Below, one piece after another: positions 8,148 to 16,994 of a stretch of DNA of 64,000 bases (its first letter is position 1; every line of letters begins with the position of its first letter). Under the pieces are notes generated by a model that saw nothing but the letters and a program-made list of their open reading frames with translations, did not search any database and had not been told where the DNA came from. The stretch comes from WTGU01 sp965200925 (GTDB lineage: Bacteria; Pseudomonadota; Alphaproteobacteria; UBA828), in the NCBI GenBank assembly GCA_965200925.1, contig OZ241738.1:992001-1056000 (forward strand). Direction: 5' to 3'. The position numbers and the translations under genes are program-made.

Positions 8148-9200
8148 CTACGCGCCGAAGGCCTCCCGGTAGCGGGCGAGCTTGCCGCGCCACGCCCGGC
8201 TGTCGCGAATCGCGCCGTCGACGACGCCGCGCGGCTCGTCGCCCCGCATCACCGCCTGCACGGCGGCGATGTCGGCGGCGCCGAGGCCGGCGAAGCACTG
8301 ATCCGTCCAGGCCAGCGCGTGCGGAGCGAGCACCACGTTGTCGAGGGAGAGAATCGGATCGTCGGCATCCGGCGGCTCGGGGTCGAGAACGTCGAGCCCG
8401 GCGCCGGCGAGCCGCCCTTCCAGCAACGCCGCCGTCAGCGCCTTCTGGTCGACGGTGCCGCCGCGCGAGGTGTTCACGAGACAGGCGGTGGGCTTCATCA
8501 AGGCGATGAGACGGGCGTCGACGATGTGGCGGGTCTCGGCGCTCAACGGGCAATTGACCGTCAGGATGTCGGCCTCGCGGCACAGGGTTTCGAGGTCGAC
8601 CAGACGGACGCCGAGTCCCGCCGCCGCTTCCGCATCCGCATAGGGGTCGTGGGCGATGAAGGCCATGTCGAACGGCTTGGCCAAGCGGAACATCTCGGCC
8701 CCGATATTGCCGATGCCGACGGAACCGAGCGTCTTGCCGACGAGGCCCACGCCCATGTGGGCGGCTTTCTGCGCGAAGCCCGCGGGCCCCTGGCGGGTCA
8801 GCCGATCCTTGATCAGCAGCTTGCCGGTGACGGCCAGAATCAGCGCGATGATGGCGACGGCCACCGGGCGGCGCACGCCGTCGGGCGTGATGACCAGCGC
8901 GATGTCGTTGTCCGTGCAGGCGGAAACGTCCACCGAATCGTAACCCACGCCGAAGCGCGCGACCATCGCGAGCCGCCCGTCGGCGGGCACGCTCGAGCGG
9001 TCGAAGCGCTGGGCGAGGAGGATCAGCGCGTCATGGCCGGCGAGCTCGGAGGCGTCCACCGGCCCTTGGCCGTGTTCGAGATAGCGCCACTCGATGCGCG
9101 AATCGTCGTCGAGGGGGCCGCGGTCGAACATGGGGAAGGCCGGCGCACCGTCCGCCATGAGGAAATCATTGCTCAACGCGACCCGGAACCTGTCGGCCAT
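8148..9200 (-). CDS. D-2-hydroxyacid dehydrogenase (NAD-dependent)
   Basis: A 350-residue member of the D-isomer-specific 2-hydroxyacid dehydrogenase family. The Rossmann motif is GSVGIGNIGAEMF. Catalytic positions are the arginine in VNTSRGGTVD, the glutamate in LDPEPPD and the histidine in LAPHALAWTDQ. It interconverts a 2-keto acid and a D-2-hydroxy acid. A strong AGGAGG ribosome site lies inside the 3-prime end of the aldolase gene, with only 2 bases between stop and ATG. Its linkage to an aldolase producing a keto acid suggests sequential steps. Confidence 0.87.
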   Translation of the reverse strand: MADRFRVALSNDFLMADGAPAFPMFDRGPLDDDSRIEWRYLEHGQGPVDASELAGHDALILLAQRFDRSSVPADGRLAMVARFGVGYDSVDVSACTDNDIALVITPDGVRRPVAVAIIALILAVTGKLLIKDRLTRQGPAGFAQKAAHMGVGLVGKTLGSVGIGNIGAEMFRLAKPFDMAFIAHDPYADAEAAAGLGVRLVDLETLCREADILTVNCPLSAETRHIVDARLIALMKPTACLVNTSRGGTVDQKALTAALLEGRLAGAGLDVLDPEPPDADDPILSLDNVVLAPHALAWTDQCFAGLGAADIAAVQAVMRGDEPRGVVDGAIRDSRAWRGKLARYREAFGA

Positions 9201-9202
9201 TC

Positions 9203-10003
9203 CTACCTCCTCTTGCGCTGCCGGCCGCGCCCGCAGCGCGCGCGCAGCGCCTCCGCGCCCTCGCGCATCGCCTGCTGGAGCAGCCAGACGTCGCCCGAAT
9301 AACAGATGAAATCGAAGCCCTCCTTGAAGAGCGCGGCCCCGGTATCGGCGTCCGGCACCAGCCTCCCCAAGGATTTGTCGTGTTTGCGGGCGGCGTCCAC
9401 GACCCGCGCCACCGCGGCCTGGAAGTCCGGGTGGTCGAACTGTCCGGGGATGCCCATGGAGACGGACAGGTCGAAATGCCCGATCCAGAGCGCGTCCACG
9501 CCTTTGAGCGCCGCGATCTCGTGGGCGTTCTCGACTCCCTCGGCGGTTTCGATCAGGGCGAAGAAGGTCGAGCGCCTGTTGGCGTCGCGCAGCTTCTTCT
9601 GAACCGGCCCGGGCGCGTAGCGGTCATGGGCGATCTGCAAGGCGACGCCGCGTTCCCCCGCGGGCGCGTACTTGACGTAGCCCAGAAGCTCGCGGGCCGT
9701 CGCCGCCGAGTCGATCATCGGCAGCATGATGCCTTCGGCACCCACGTCCATGGCGCGCGCCGCGTGATGGTATTCGCGCGAGGGCACGCGCACGATCGTC
9801 GGCATGGCGCCCGCCTGCATGTAGCGCAGCACCTGCTTGATCGTGTCGAAGCCGAAGCCGGAATGCTCCATGTCGAGCAGGACGAACTCGCAGCCGGCGG
9901 CCTCGAGGAGCTGGCCGATCCCCGGCGTGCCGAACTCGACCACGAACGTCCCGACCTTGAGCCGGCCGCTCCGGGTCATCTGTTTCAGGGTCTGCTCGGC
10001 CAT
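9203..10003 (-). CDS. HpcH/HpaI-type aldolase/citrate lyase family protein
   Basis: A 266-residue class II (metal-dependent) aldolase of the HpcH/HpaI family. LLDMEHSGFGFDTIKQVL holds the active-site histidine, VRVPS the arginine, FFALIETAEGVEN the metal-binding glutamate and WIGHFDLSVSMGI the metal-binding aspartate. These enzymes cleave 4-hydroxy-2-oxoacids to pyruvate and an aldehyde, or run the reverse condensation. First gene of the minus-strand operon 10003 to 5200, so the operon promoter should lie in 10004-10174. I could not identify a convincing promoter there. Confidence 0.87.
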   Translation of the reverse strand: MAEQTLKQMTRSGRLKVGTFVVEFGTPGIGQLLEAAGCEFVLLDMEHSGFGFDTIKQVLRYMQAGAMPTIVRVPSREYHHAARAMDVGAEGIMLPMIDSAATARELLGYVKYAPAGERGVALQIAHDRYAPGPVQKKLRDANRRSTFFALIETAEGVENAHEIAALKGVDALWIGHFDLSVSMGIPGQFDHPDFQAAVARVVDAARKHDKSLGRLVPDADTGAALFKEGFDFICYSGDVWLLQQAMREGAEALRARCGRGRQRKRR

Positions 10004-10174
10004 CGCCGCTGTCCTTTCCGTTTCCGCTGGCGCATAGGCGCACCGCTCAACGCGCGAGCGACGGGAACCATAGAGCGTTTCGCCTCAAGACGAAAACGAA
10101 CGCCTGGACCGGCCACCGTCACCCACGATAGCCGGCCGCACCCCACGCCGTCGGCGCAAAAGGCCGTTGCTGGC

Positions 10175-10345
10175 CTATTTCTTGCCGGAAGTCCCCTGAT
10201 TCGGAGGGTTGGAGGTCGGCTTGGCGGGAGTGTTCCGGCTCGTCAACCGGGAACCTTGGATTCGTTTGGGCTGATAACCATCAGCCAGACGAACCCACTG
10301 GCTACGGGAAGGCCGCTGCGGAGTTGGCTTATCAGTCTTGGCCAT
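10175..10345 (-). CDS. Small protein (56 aa) overlapping the DUF6338 gene
   Basis: Reading frame ATG at 10345-10343 to TAG at 10177-10175, starting inside the last codons of the DUF6338 gene. The 56-residue product begins MAKTDKPTPQRPSRSQWVRL and continues with DGYQPKRIQGSRL, then a proline/asparagine/serine-rich tail ending in GTSGKK. It is hydrophilic, basic and probably disordered. From memory, DUF6338 genes are sometimes accompanied by small proteins bearing GYQP motifs; this is unverified recall. The overlap argues for translational coupling and a partner role. Function unknown. Confidence 0.6.
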   Translation of the reverse strand: MAKTDKPTPQRPSRSQWVRLADGYQPKRIQGSRLTSRNTPAKPTSNPPNQGTSGKK

Positions 10346-10958
10346 TGGCTTTCTCCTCCGGGTTGTGGGGCCAGAACTCTATCGTCTGGACTTCGCCAGC
10401 AGCGACGAGAAGCCCCTTCTCGCCGCACGAGACCCATCGGTTATCTTCCTCGATGTCGTAAATCCTTTCAATGTAGATATCACGTTCCTCTGGGTCGGAG
10501 GACATGAACGAGTCCGAGCCGCAGAATCCGGCAAAGCGCGTCCCGTCCTTGAGAGTGACGAGCACCCACTGCTCGGGCATGCCACCAAATTTCCAGTCCC
10601 ACGCGGTCGGTATGACATGGACGGGATTGAGGCCGCACCATCGGAGGAAACGGCGGAACGCATCCGTCTGGATGTTCACTCCTAGCAACAGTCCAAGAAT
10701 GGCGGGGCCGACAAGAATCAGGGCGAACCATGCCAGGACCTTGCCGTAGCTCGACTGTTGTATCGACGGGACGAGATCGACGACAGGTAATAGCAAGGCG
10801 TAATAGACGACGGAAACGGTCAAATAGGTCAACAGCGCCGCCGAATGGGAGAGGCTTCGTCCGGTCACGAACTGCGACCGAATGAACAGAACGATGAATC
10901 CGGGAACGATGAAGCCCAGAATCAGATAGAGGCCATCGAAGAGACTCAGATACGGCAC
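10332..10958 (-). CDS. DUF6338 family membrane protein
   Basis: A 208-residue protein read from GTG at 10958, chosen because AAGGAG lies 10 bases upstream and no in-frame ATG precedes the first hydrophobic helix. It has three predicted membrane helices (residues 5-25 around YLILGFIVPGFIVLF; about 40-62; about 75-95), then a soluble domain with DWKFGGMPEQWVLVTLKDG and an acidic YIERIYDIEED. This order (membrane part, then a small beta domain with WV-V-LKDG) fits DUF6338. Base composition is lower in GC than the flanks, suggesting horizontal transfer. Function unknown; a small overlapping gene follows. Confidence 0.78.
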   Translation of the reverse strand: MPYLSLFDGLYLILGFIVPGFIVLFIRSQFVTGRSLSHSAALLTYLTVSVVYYALLLPVVDLVPSIQQSSYGKVLAWFALILVGPAILGLLLGVNIQTDAFRRFLRWCGLNPVHVIPTAWDWKFGGMPEQWVLVTLKDGTRFAGFCGSDSFMSSDPEERDIYIERIYDIEEDNRWVSCGEKGLLVAAGEVQTIEFWPHNPEEKANGQD

Positions 10959-11013
10959 GGGTCGGACGCTCCTTACGTATCCACGAGAATCGACGGCGGG
11001 GCGTGTTGCATCC

Positions 11014-12990
11014 TCAGGCGGGGATGTCGATGCGGGCCGTGGCGAACGGCCCGAGCACGAGGCGGGTGAGATCCGCCGGTGCGCCGGGGGCGGCGGCGAA
11101 GCCTGCGGGATCAGTCGTCGCCGCGATGAAATTGTCGGCGTCCAGCCGAGTGATCGTGGCGGTGCCGGAAGCAAGGCCTGAGACGGCCGCCGTTTGCGCG
11201 GTGGGCGTCAGGTTGGCAAGCCAGAGCCGGGTTCCGCCGCCATGCGCGCAGGCGAGCCCGAGGATGCGGGCTGGGTCGGCGCTCTCTACCGCGCGCAACG
11301 CCGCGCCCTGCGCCGCCGCCAGCGCCGCGACGACGTGGTAGAGCGGGAACACCGTCGGCCCCGCGAGAGCGTCGAACCAGGGCTGCGGGTGCGCCGTGCG
11401 GCGATAGACCATGCCGAGCGGTCCGGAAGGCGCGCCGAAGGCCAGCGCCTCGACGCCGAGGGGCGCCACCCGCGCGGCATAACCCAGGGCGAAGGCGGCA
11501 CCGAACAGCCCGCGGTGACGCGGGTCCTGGTGGTTGAAGGAATGGCGCCCGTTGTCGCGGTTGACGTGCACGCCCAGCCCGTAGGGGTTGTAACGCATGC
11601 CGATGGCGCTCGGCGCGATCCGGTAGGGCTTGCCCCCGGCCAGGGACTTGGCCGACGCCACCACGTCCGGCAGCGACTGGAGCGTTTCCATCACCGACCG
11701 ATCGTCCGGCTCGTGCACGACGGCACAGGTGCCGTGGGTGAGGAAGTCGAACAGGCTCGGGTCGGCATGGTTGCGGTTCAACTCGGTGAAGTTCGTGAAC
11801 ACGCCGCCGCCGAGCCTGACGCCCGGAAAGGCGGCGCGGGCCGCCCCATACACCTCCGCGAAGCCGGGGAGGCCGAGCGCCTCGACGCTCTCCAGGGCGA
11901 AGCGCAGCAGCCGCGCCTGCTCGGGCACGACGGAAGCGGGCCGCAGCCCCGCCCCGGCCGCCGCCTCCGCCGCCGCCTGCAATTCCCGGTCCACGGGCCG
12001 CGCGCACGGCACCACGATTTCGAGCACGACCTCGGCGTCGAGCGCCGCCGCGAGCGCTCGATAAGCCGAGAGAGCCTCGGACGCGCCGGCCTCCCGCGGG
12101 TCGTATTCGCAGACGAGATGCCGGGCGCCGAGCGCCGCCAGCAGGGCGCGCCCATGCTGCGCGGCGACGGGGGCGTCGGCCATGGCGACGCCGAGCCCGA
12201 TCTCGGGCATGACCACGCCCGTCTCGCCGCCGACCGCGACCGTGACCGCATCGCCGCCGCCGGCGCGAACCGCCGGGGCGCGCCCCTCGAATTCGAGGGT
12301 CGCCGTCTGGCGCAGCCGTTCGCCTTCGGCCAGGGTGTAGGGATAGGGCAAGGCCAGCGGGCGGTAATAGGTCTTGAACGAAGCGTCCGTCCAGTTCCGC
12401 TGATCCTCGGTCTCCCACGGGTCGGTGCCCTCGAACCGGCAGGTGAGCCTAGCGCCTGCGGCGACGCGATGGCGCATGGCGCTGATGTCGAAGAACGGCT
12501 GAAACGGCATCACGAGGCGCGGGAACGCCGTCTTCTCCGCCACGCCGGCACCATGGGTGATGTCGCACGCCTCGCCCGCCACTCCCTCGATCGGGTGGAG
12601 GGCAACGAAGCCGCTGCGGCTGGTCTCGAACGCCGTCTCCGCCACCGCGTCGATGGTGAAGACGAGCCTGCGTTCGTCTTCCGCCACGATGGTGGCCGCG
12701 AAGGCGAGGACGCCGTCGGGCGAATCGACGCGGGCATCGTAACGCACCCGGAAGCCGCCGCCCTTCTCGATGATCTCCAGGTTCGTGATGGCCGGGGCGC
12801 GGGTCTCCCAGGCCGCGCCGCGGACGACGAAGGCGAGGCCGCGCAGGGCCTCGACGCCGCCGAAGCGGATATAGCGCAGCTTGCCGCCTTCCAGTTCGGC
12901 GGAGAGTTCGCCCGCGCGCAGGAGCCGGACCTCCGGCGTCGGCTGCTCGGTGCCGTAGAGCGTCAAGGCGTCCGATGGTGCCGTGCTCAT
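11014..12990 (-). CDS. apnL: D-apionate lactonase-like protein
   Basis: A 658-residue protein starting MSTAPSDALTLYGTEQP. The N-terminal part has LRAGELSAELEGGKLRYIRF and RNWTDASFKTYYRPLALPYP, both hallmarks of the three-domain ApnL family (beta-sandwich, TIM-barrel-like middle, C-terminal beta domain). The middle domain carries GVFTNFTELNRNHAD and HEPDDRSVMETLQSL. ApnL hydrolyses D-apionolactone, derived from the plant branched sugar apiose, to D-apionate. None of the recognised downstream apionate genes is visible here, so the exact lactone is uncertain. It is separated from the catabolic operon by the DUF6338 pair. Confidence 0.68.
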   Translation of the reverse strand: MSTAPSDALTLYGTEQPTPEVRLLRAGELSAELEGGKLRYIRFGGVEALRGLAFVVRGAAWETRAPAITNLEIIEKGGGFRVRYDARVDSPDGVLAFAATIVAEDERRLVFTIDAVAETAFETSRSGFVALHPIEGVAGEACDITHGAGVAEKTAFPRLVMPFQPFFDISAMRHRVAAGARLTCRFEGTDPWETEDQRNWTDASFKTYYRPLALPYPYTLAEGERLRQTATLEFEGRAPAVRAGGGDAVTVAVGGETGVVMPEIGLGVAMADAPVAAQHGRALLAALGARHLVCEYDPREAGASEALSAYRALAAALDAEVVLEIVVPCARPVDRELQAAAEAAAGAGLRPASVVPEQARLLRFALESVEALGLPGFAEVYGAARAAFPGVRLGGGVFTNFTELNRNHADPSLFDFLTHGTCAVVHEPDDRSVMETLQSLPDVVASAKSLAGGKPYRIAPSAIGMRYNPYGLGVHVNRDNGRHSFNHQDPRHRGLFGAAFALGYAARVAPLGVEALAFGAPSGPLGMVYRRTAHPQPWFDALAGPTVFPLYHVVAALAAAQGAALRAVESADPARILGLACAHGGGTRLWLANLTPTAQTAAVSGLASGTATITRLDADNFIAATTDPAGFAAAPGAPADLTRLVLGPFATARIDIPA

Positions 12991-13131
12991 GTTCCGCTCC
13001 CCGTTCGGCGTGGCCCGTCCCGTTATAGCAGCGACCGCCAGCGCGTTCTCCCGGCAATGGCGGCGGAGCGTTGACGCCGCCGCTTGTCCGATCCGATACT
13101 CGCCCGACGAACAGGCGCGGGAGGGAGCGAC

Positions 13132-14994
13132 GTGCAGCGCGCGCGAGGGCCGCTGACAGCGACGGCCGGGCACGGCGCAGCCTGGCTGCTGGCCGCCCTG
13201 CTCCTCGTCTTCGGTGCCGCCGACGGCGCGGCGGCGCGCTCCCTGGACGCCCTGCCGGCGGGCGCCGTCTATGGCGATTACGCCGTGGGCGCGGCCACAG
13301 GCTTCGCCGTGGACGACGGCCAGCGCTTCGACCCCTGGAACATCGCCTACGGCCGGCCCGAATACCGCGCCATGCTGCGCCGGGTGGAGGCCGCCGGGCA
13401 GACCCGGACGGTGGTCTTCCATCTATGGTATCCGGCGGTGCCCGACTTGGCGCGGACGCGGCTCGCCGGGCCGCGCTCGCCGTTTCCGGCGGCCAGCGGG
13501 CGGCGCGCGAACTACTTCGACTTCTTCTTTCGGGAGGGCGGCACCCTGTCGCGGCGCATCGGCGCGCAGGCACAGGTCGTGCTGCCGCACGTCGTCCACC
13601 TGCGTGAAGGCGGCACCCTGGCCGAGGCCGGCGGCGCGGCCCAAGGCGCGGCCTTCACCGACATCGGCGAGCGGGTTCTGGATACGCCGCGGGGCGCGTG
13701 GCAGGACGCGCGGCCCGCCGAAGGGCGGTTCCCGGTCGTCGTCCTTGCCCACGGCCTCGCGGGCAACCACGGCATGTGGAGCGCGCTCGGCGAGTTCCTC
13801 GCCTCCCACGGCTATGTGGTGGCGGCGCCCACCTTCGTGTCCGACGGCAGCCTGCCGCTCGTCTTTCACGACCCGGAGTCGCCCTTTGCCAAGCGGGCGT
13901 CGGCCGAGGCGCTGCGGCGGGCCTACGACCTGCTGTTGAGCGAGATCAAGGTCGTGCCTTATTTCTACCGCCTGCTGTTCGGGCGGGAAGGCCGGGGATT
14001 CGCGCCGCCGGCCGGGTTCGACCCACCCTCGGAGACGCTCGTTCCCGGCGGCGTGGAGCGCGCCACCACCATGATGCGCAACCTGTTCCGCCAGCGGGTC
14101 TCCGATGTGGCGCTTCTGCTGCGCACCGTGCGTCTGCTCGGCGCCGAGGAGGGTGCCTGCCGGACCTCCCTTTCCGCCATGGGCGCCGTCAGCGCCGCGC
14201 GCGACCTGTGCGGCCTGCTGGCAGGGCGCATCGACGGGGAGCATGTGGGCATCGCCGGGCATTCGCTCGGCGCCATGACGGCGCAACTCGCGGCGAACCA
14301 CCTGCCGGGGGTGGCAGCGGCCATGGGCCTCGACAACGCCCCGCCCTTCACCTGGACGCCGGAGGAGATGGACGGCGCGGGCGAGGCGCCCGGCGGCGGC
14401 GGCGACGGCCCGCTGCCGGTGGGCAGCCGCAAGCCCCTGCTGCTCATGATCGGCGACGAGGACGCCTTCGTGCAGAGCGTGTTCGTCGGGCTCTTCCAGT
14501 CGGCCCTGGCGGCGGCCGGGGGCGACCCGGCCGTGGCCTTCCCGCTGGCCGCCGAGCGCGCCGCCCCGGAGCGCCTGGAGAACCCGCAGCCGGTGGCGCT
14601 CAGCGCGTGGCGGCGCGCGGCCTCCGACCGGCTGCTGGTGATCGTGCGCGACACCGACCACTTCACCGTCGCGGGAGACTTCGCGCGCCTCTTCCCCTGG
14701 CCCGCCTTCCGGCGCGGCGACCTGCCCTTCGCCCAGGCCCCGGCGCGCACCCGCAAGCCCACCGGCGCCCGCGCCTACGGGCCGCCGCTAATGGAGCCGG
14801 GCGAACCCTACGTCCAGCTCGGCTGGGCCGCCGCTGGCGCCGACGGCGAGGTTTATCTGCCCCACGTTATCCGCGACTGGTACGCGAAGGCGTGGTTCGA
14901 CTGGCACCTGAAAGGCGACGCGGGAAGCCGCGAACGTCTGCGGGCCAAGGACCCGTTCGGCGCCATGACCTCCGTGCGCCGGGACATACGGTGA
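13132..14994 (+). CDS. Secreted alpha/beta hydrolase
   Basis: A 620-residue protein. I chose GTG at 13132 over the upstream TTG at 13084 because GGAGGG sits 6 bases before it and it leaves a normal signal peptide (LLAALLLVFGAADGAAA). LAHGLAGNHGMWSALGEFL is an oxyanion/strand-3 region. GHSLG at about residues 376-380 is the nucleophile elbow (Ser378), MIGDEDAFV gives a candidate acid and DTDHFTVAGDF the candidate histidine. The architecture resembles PAF-acetylhydrolase/dienelactone-hydrolase relatives with long insertions. Probably a periplasmic esterase or lipase; substrate unknown. Confidence 0.8.
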   Translation: MQRARGPLTATAGHGAAWLLAALLLVFGAADGAAARSLDALPAGAVYGDYAVGAATGFAVDDGQRFDPWNIAYGRPEYRAMLRRVEAAGQTRTVVFHLWYPAVPDLARTRLAGPRSPFPAASGRRANYFDFFFREGGTLSRRIGAQAQVVLPHVVHLREGGTLAEAGGAAQGAAFTDIGERVLDTPRGAWQDARPAEGRFPVVVLAHGLAGNHGMWSALGEFLASHGYVVAAPTFVSDGSLPLVFHDPESPFAKRASAEALRRAYDLLLSEIKVVPYFYRLLFGREGRGFAPPAGFDPPSETLVPGGVERATTMMRNLFRQRVSDVALLLRTVRLLGAEEGACRTSLSAMGAVSAARDLCGLLAGRIDGEHVGIAGHSLGAMTAQLAANHLPGVAAAMGLDNAPPFTWTPEEMDGAGEAPGGGGDGPLPVGSRKPLLLMIGDEDAFVQSVFVGLFQSALAAAGGDPAVAFPLAAERAAPERLENPQPVALSAWRRAASDRLLVIVRDTDHFTVAGDFARLFPWPAFRRGDLPFAQAPARTRKPTGARAYGPPLMEPGEPYVQLGWAAAGADGEVYLPHVIRDWYAKAWFDWHLKGDAGSRERLRAKDPFGAMTSVRRDIR

Positions 14995-15034
14995 CGCGCA
15001 GCCGGTGGCACGGAAAGACGGAAGGAGGGCCGCG

Positions 15035-16435
15035 ATGGGCGGATATCTGATCGAGGGCGGCACGGTGCTCGACGCGACGGGCGCGGCGCCCATGGAGAGC
15101 GCGTCAGTGCTGGTGGAGGGCGACCGTATCGCCAGGGTCGGCCCGGCCGCGGCGGTCGCGGCGGAGGCGGACGCGCGCGGCGGCTACCGGAGGATCGACG
15201 CGGCAGGCCGTACCGTCATGCCCGGCCTGGTCGACGCCCATTGCCACATTTCCTACGGCGACATCCTTTCCTTCGAGGAGCTCGATCTCTACGCCAGCGT
15301 GGAATACCGCACCCTGCGCGCGGCCAACAACGCCCGGAAGGTGCTGCGCGCGGGCGTCACGGCGTTCTCCGACCCCGGCTCCACCTGGAATATCTCGGTC
15401 GCCATCCGCGACGCGATCAACGCCGGCCTGATCGAGGGGCCGCGCATGGCCGCGGCCGGGCGCTACATCACCACCTGGAACGCCATCGGCTCGCCCTGGC
15501 CTTCCTGGATGGAGCACCCGAAGTCGTCCTTCGCGGTGCTCTGCAACACGCAGGCAGAGATGGTCACGGAGGCGCGGCGCGAGATCAAGGACGGCGTCGA
15601 TATCGTCAAAGTCGCGGGCGACGGCGACGTGTTGACGGGGCAGGCCGAGCTAGCCGGCAGCATCGGCCCGGACGACCTGTGCGCCATCGCCGAGGTCGTC
15701 CACCGCTTGGGCAAGGCCTGCACCATCCACGCCCGCTCCGGCCGGGCGGCGGCAGACGCGATTCGCGCCGGGTTCGACTGGATTATCCACGGCTCCTACA
15801 TGTCGGAAGAGGATCTGGCCGTCCTCTTCGCGCATCGCACGCCGCTGATCCCGACCTTCTCGCTGCTGGTGAACACCCTGGACTGGGGCCCGGACCTGGG
15901 CGCCTCCCCTTTCCTCCTCGATTCCTACAAGGAGGAGGTCGAGCGCCTGTCGCAGGTCGTCTCCCGCGCCCGCGCGGAGGGGATCACGATCATCGCCGGC
16001 ACGGACAGCGGCCAGGGCGCCGTTCCCTACGGGGAATGGCATGCCCGCGAGCTCGAACATCTGGTGACCTATGGCAACCTGAGCGCCATGGAGGCGATCC
16101 GCGCCGGCACCGCGGACGCCGCGCTGACGCTCGGCATGGAGGGCGAGATCGGCACTCTCGAAGAGGGCAGACTCGCCGACATCCTAGTGGTGGATGGCGA
16201 CCCGCTGGCCGACATCGCCGTGCTTCAAGACAAGAGCCGCTTGGCCGTGATCATGAAGGGCGGCGCGATCGTCGACACCGAAACGCCACTCCCGGAGCCA
16301 GCCCCCTACAACTGGGAGAAGCCCAAGCTCTATTGGCAGGACCCGCGGATGCCGACGCAAGCGTTCGTCCGCGCCCACGCCGCCAACAAGCCGGAGTGGA
16401 TGAGACAGGAGCGGCGTCTGGAGGCGGCGGAGTGA
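15035..16435 (+). CDS. Amidohydrolase family protein (imidazolonepropionase/prolidase-like)
   Basis: A 466-residue metal-dependent hydrolase. The ATG at 15035 has GGAGGG 7 bases upstream and begins MGGYLIEGGTVLDATG, the usual first strand. VDAHCHISYGD is the HxH metal motif. VKVAGDGDV, IHARSGRAAADAI and IIHGSYM provide later lysine/histidine ligands, and IAGTDSGQG the final aspartate. The C-terminal strand GRLADILVVDGDPLADI is diagnostic. Such enzymes hydrolyse amides, cyclic ureas or peptides; the substrate is not evident. No signal peptide, so cytosolic. It starts 40 bases after the secreted hydrolase. Confidence 0.87.
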   Translation: MGGYLIEGGTVLDATGAAPMESASVLVEGDRIARVGPAAAVAAEADARGGYRRIDAAGRTVMPGLVDAHCHISYGDILSFEELDLYASVEYRTLRAANNARKVLRAGVTAFSDPGSTWNISVAIRDAINAGLIEGPRMAAAGRYITTWNAIGSPWPSWMEHPKSSFAVLCNTQAEMVTEARREIKDGVDIVKVAGDGDVLTGQAELAGSIGPDDLCAIAEVVHRLGKACTIHARSGRAAADAIRAGFDWIIHGSYMSEEDLAVLFAHRTPLIPTFSLLVNTLDWGPDLGASPFLLDSYKEEVERLSQVVSRARAEGITIIAGTDSGQGAVPYGEWHARELEHLVTYGNLSAMEAIRAGTADAALTLGMEGEIGTLEEGRLADILVVDGDPLADIAVLQDKSRLAVIMKGGAIVDTETPLPEPAPYNWEKPKLYWQDPRMPTQAFVRAHAANKPEWMRQERRLEAAE

Positions 16436-16441
16436 AGGACT

Positions 16442-16710
16442 ATGAGTGGCCCCACGGCTGACGATTTTAGAAAAGAGCTTGCGAGAATATTTCGCGAAAA
16501 TGAAGGGAAACCATATATTGATGTGAATTCCGGAAAGCTTCGCCGACGTGTTGGCGGCTACCCAGGAACAAATCATCGAATACCGGTTTACTGTGAGGTC
16601 ATGTATAGCGAAATGCAACACGGAGATGAAGTGATGGAATCGCCTTGGAAAGGTAAAGGGGCATATCTCTCATAATTCGTTACCGACTTCGGCCGGATTT
16701 GCGCACATGA
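16442..16710 (+). pseudogene. Small conserved protein gene with apparent 2-base frameshift
   Basis: In frame from ATG 16442, 77 residues are read before TAA at 16673-16675, including GGYPGTNHRIPVYCEVM and MESPWKGKGAYLS. Reading instead from 16663 in the other frame gives ISLIIRYRLRPDLRT and a stop at 16708-16710 that overlaps the next ATG by 4 bases. Removing two bases (GCATATCT to GCATCT) yields a continuous protein of about 88 residues ending KGASLIIRYRL, the expected family ending as I recall it (often labelled HNH-associated or hypothetical). Either a recent 2-base insertion, a sequencing error or recoding. AT-rich relative to its neighbours. Function unknown. Confidence 0.65.
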
Positions 16711-16994
16711 CCAACGACGGCCCTCGCACCGATGCACACTACACCGCCATCATGGAGCGCTGCCCGGACACGGGTCTCTGGGTTGGCTACATCCCCGGTT
16801 TCCCGGGTGCACACAGCCAGGGGGAGACGCTCGACGCTCTTGACGGCAACATCAAGGAAGTCACCGCCATGATCCTCGACGACAGAGCGCCGAAGACGGC
16901 CGACAATCAAGCTGGCGCGCAAAATTCAGACGATCAACTCCGAGGAAAAACCGGTTGCGGGCAGGCGGGCGGCGGGGGTGGATCTTCGCGGTAG
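16707..16994 (+). CDS. HicB-like antitoxin domain protein, atypical C-terminus
   Basis: A 95-residue product. Residues 10-58 (YTAIMERCPDTGLWVGYIPG, then HSQGETLDALDGNIKEV) match the HicB partial RNase-H-like fold. From about residue 60 the sequence no longer resembles the normal short HicB ending. It runs into a glycine-rich tail overlapping the convergent phosphodiesterase gene, so the 3-prime end may have been altered. No HicA toxin is recognisable beside it. It overlaps the frameshifted small gene by ATGA. A solitary HicB-like regulator or a decayed remnant are both possible. Confidence 0.6.
   Translation: MTNDGPRTDAHYTAIMERCPDTGLWVGYIPGFPGAHSQGETLDALDGNIKEVTAMILDDRAPKTADNQAGAQNSDDQLRGKTGCGQAGGGGGSSR

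Noticed and set aside
10004..10174. Promoter for the catabolic operon
   Set aside because: An operon promoter is expected here but no convincing -35/-10 pair could be read by eye.
13084..13131. TTG start for the secreted hydrolase
   Set aside because: GTG at 13132 has a better ribosome site and gives a normal signal peptide.
16707..16994. Complete HicAB toxin-antitoxin pair
   Set aside because: No HicA double-stranded RNA-binding fold is found on either side.
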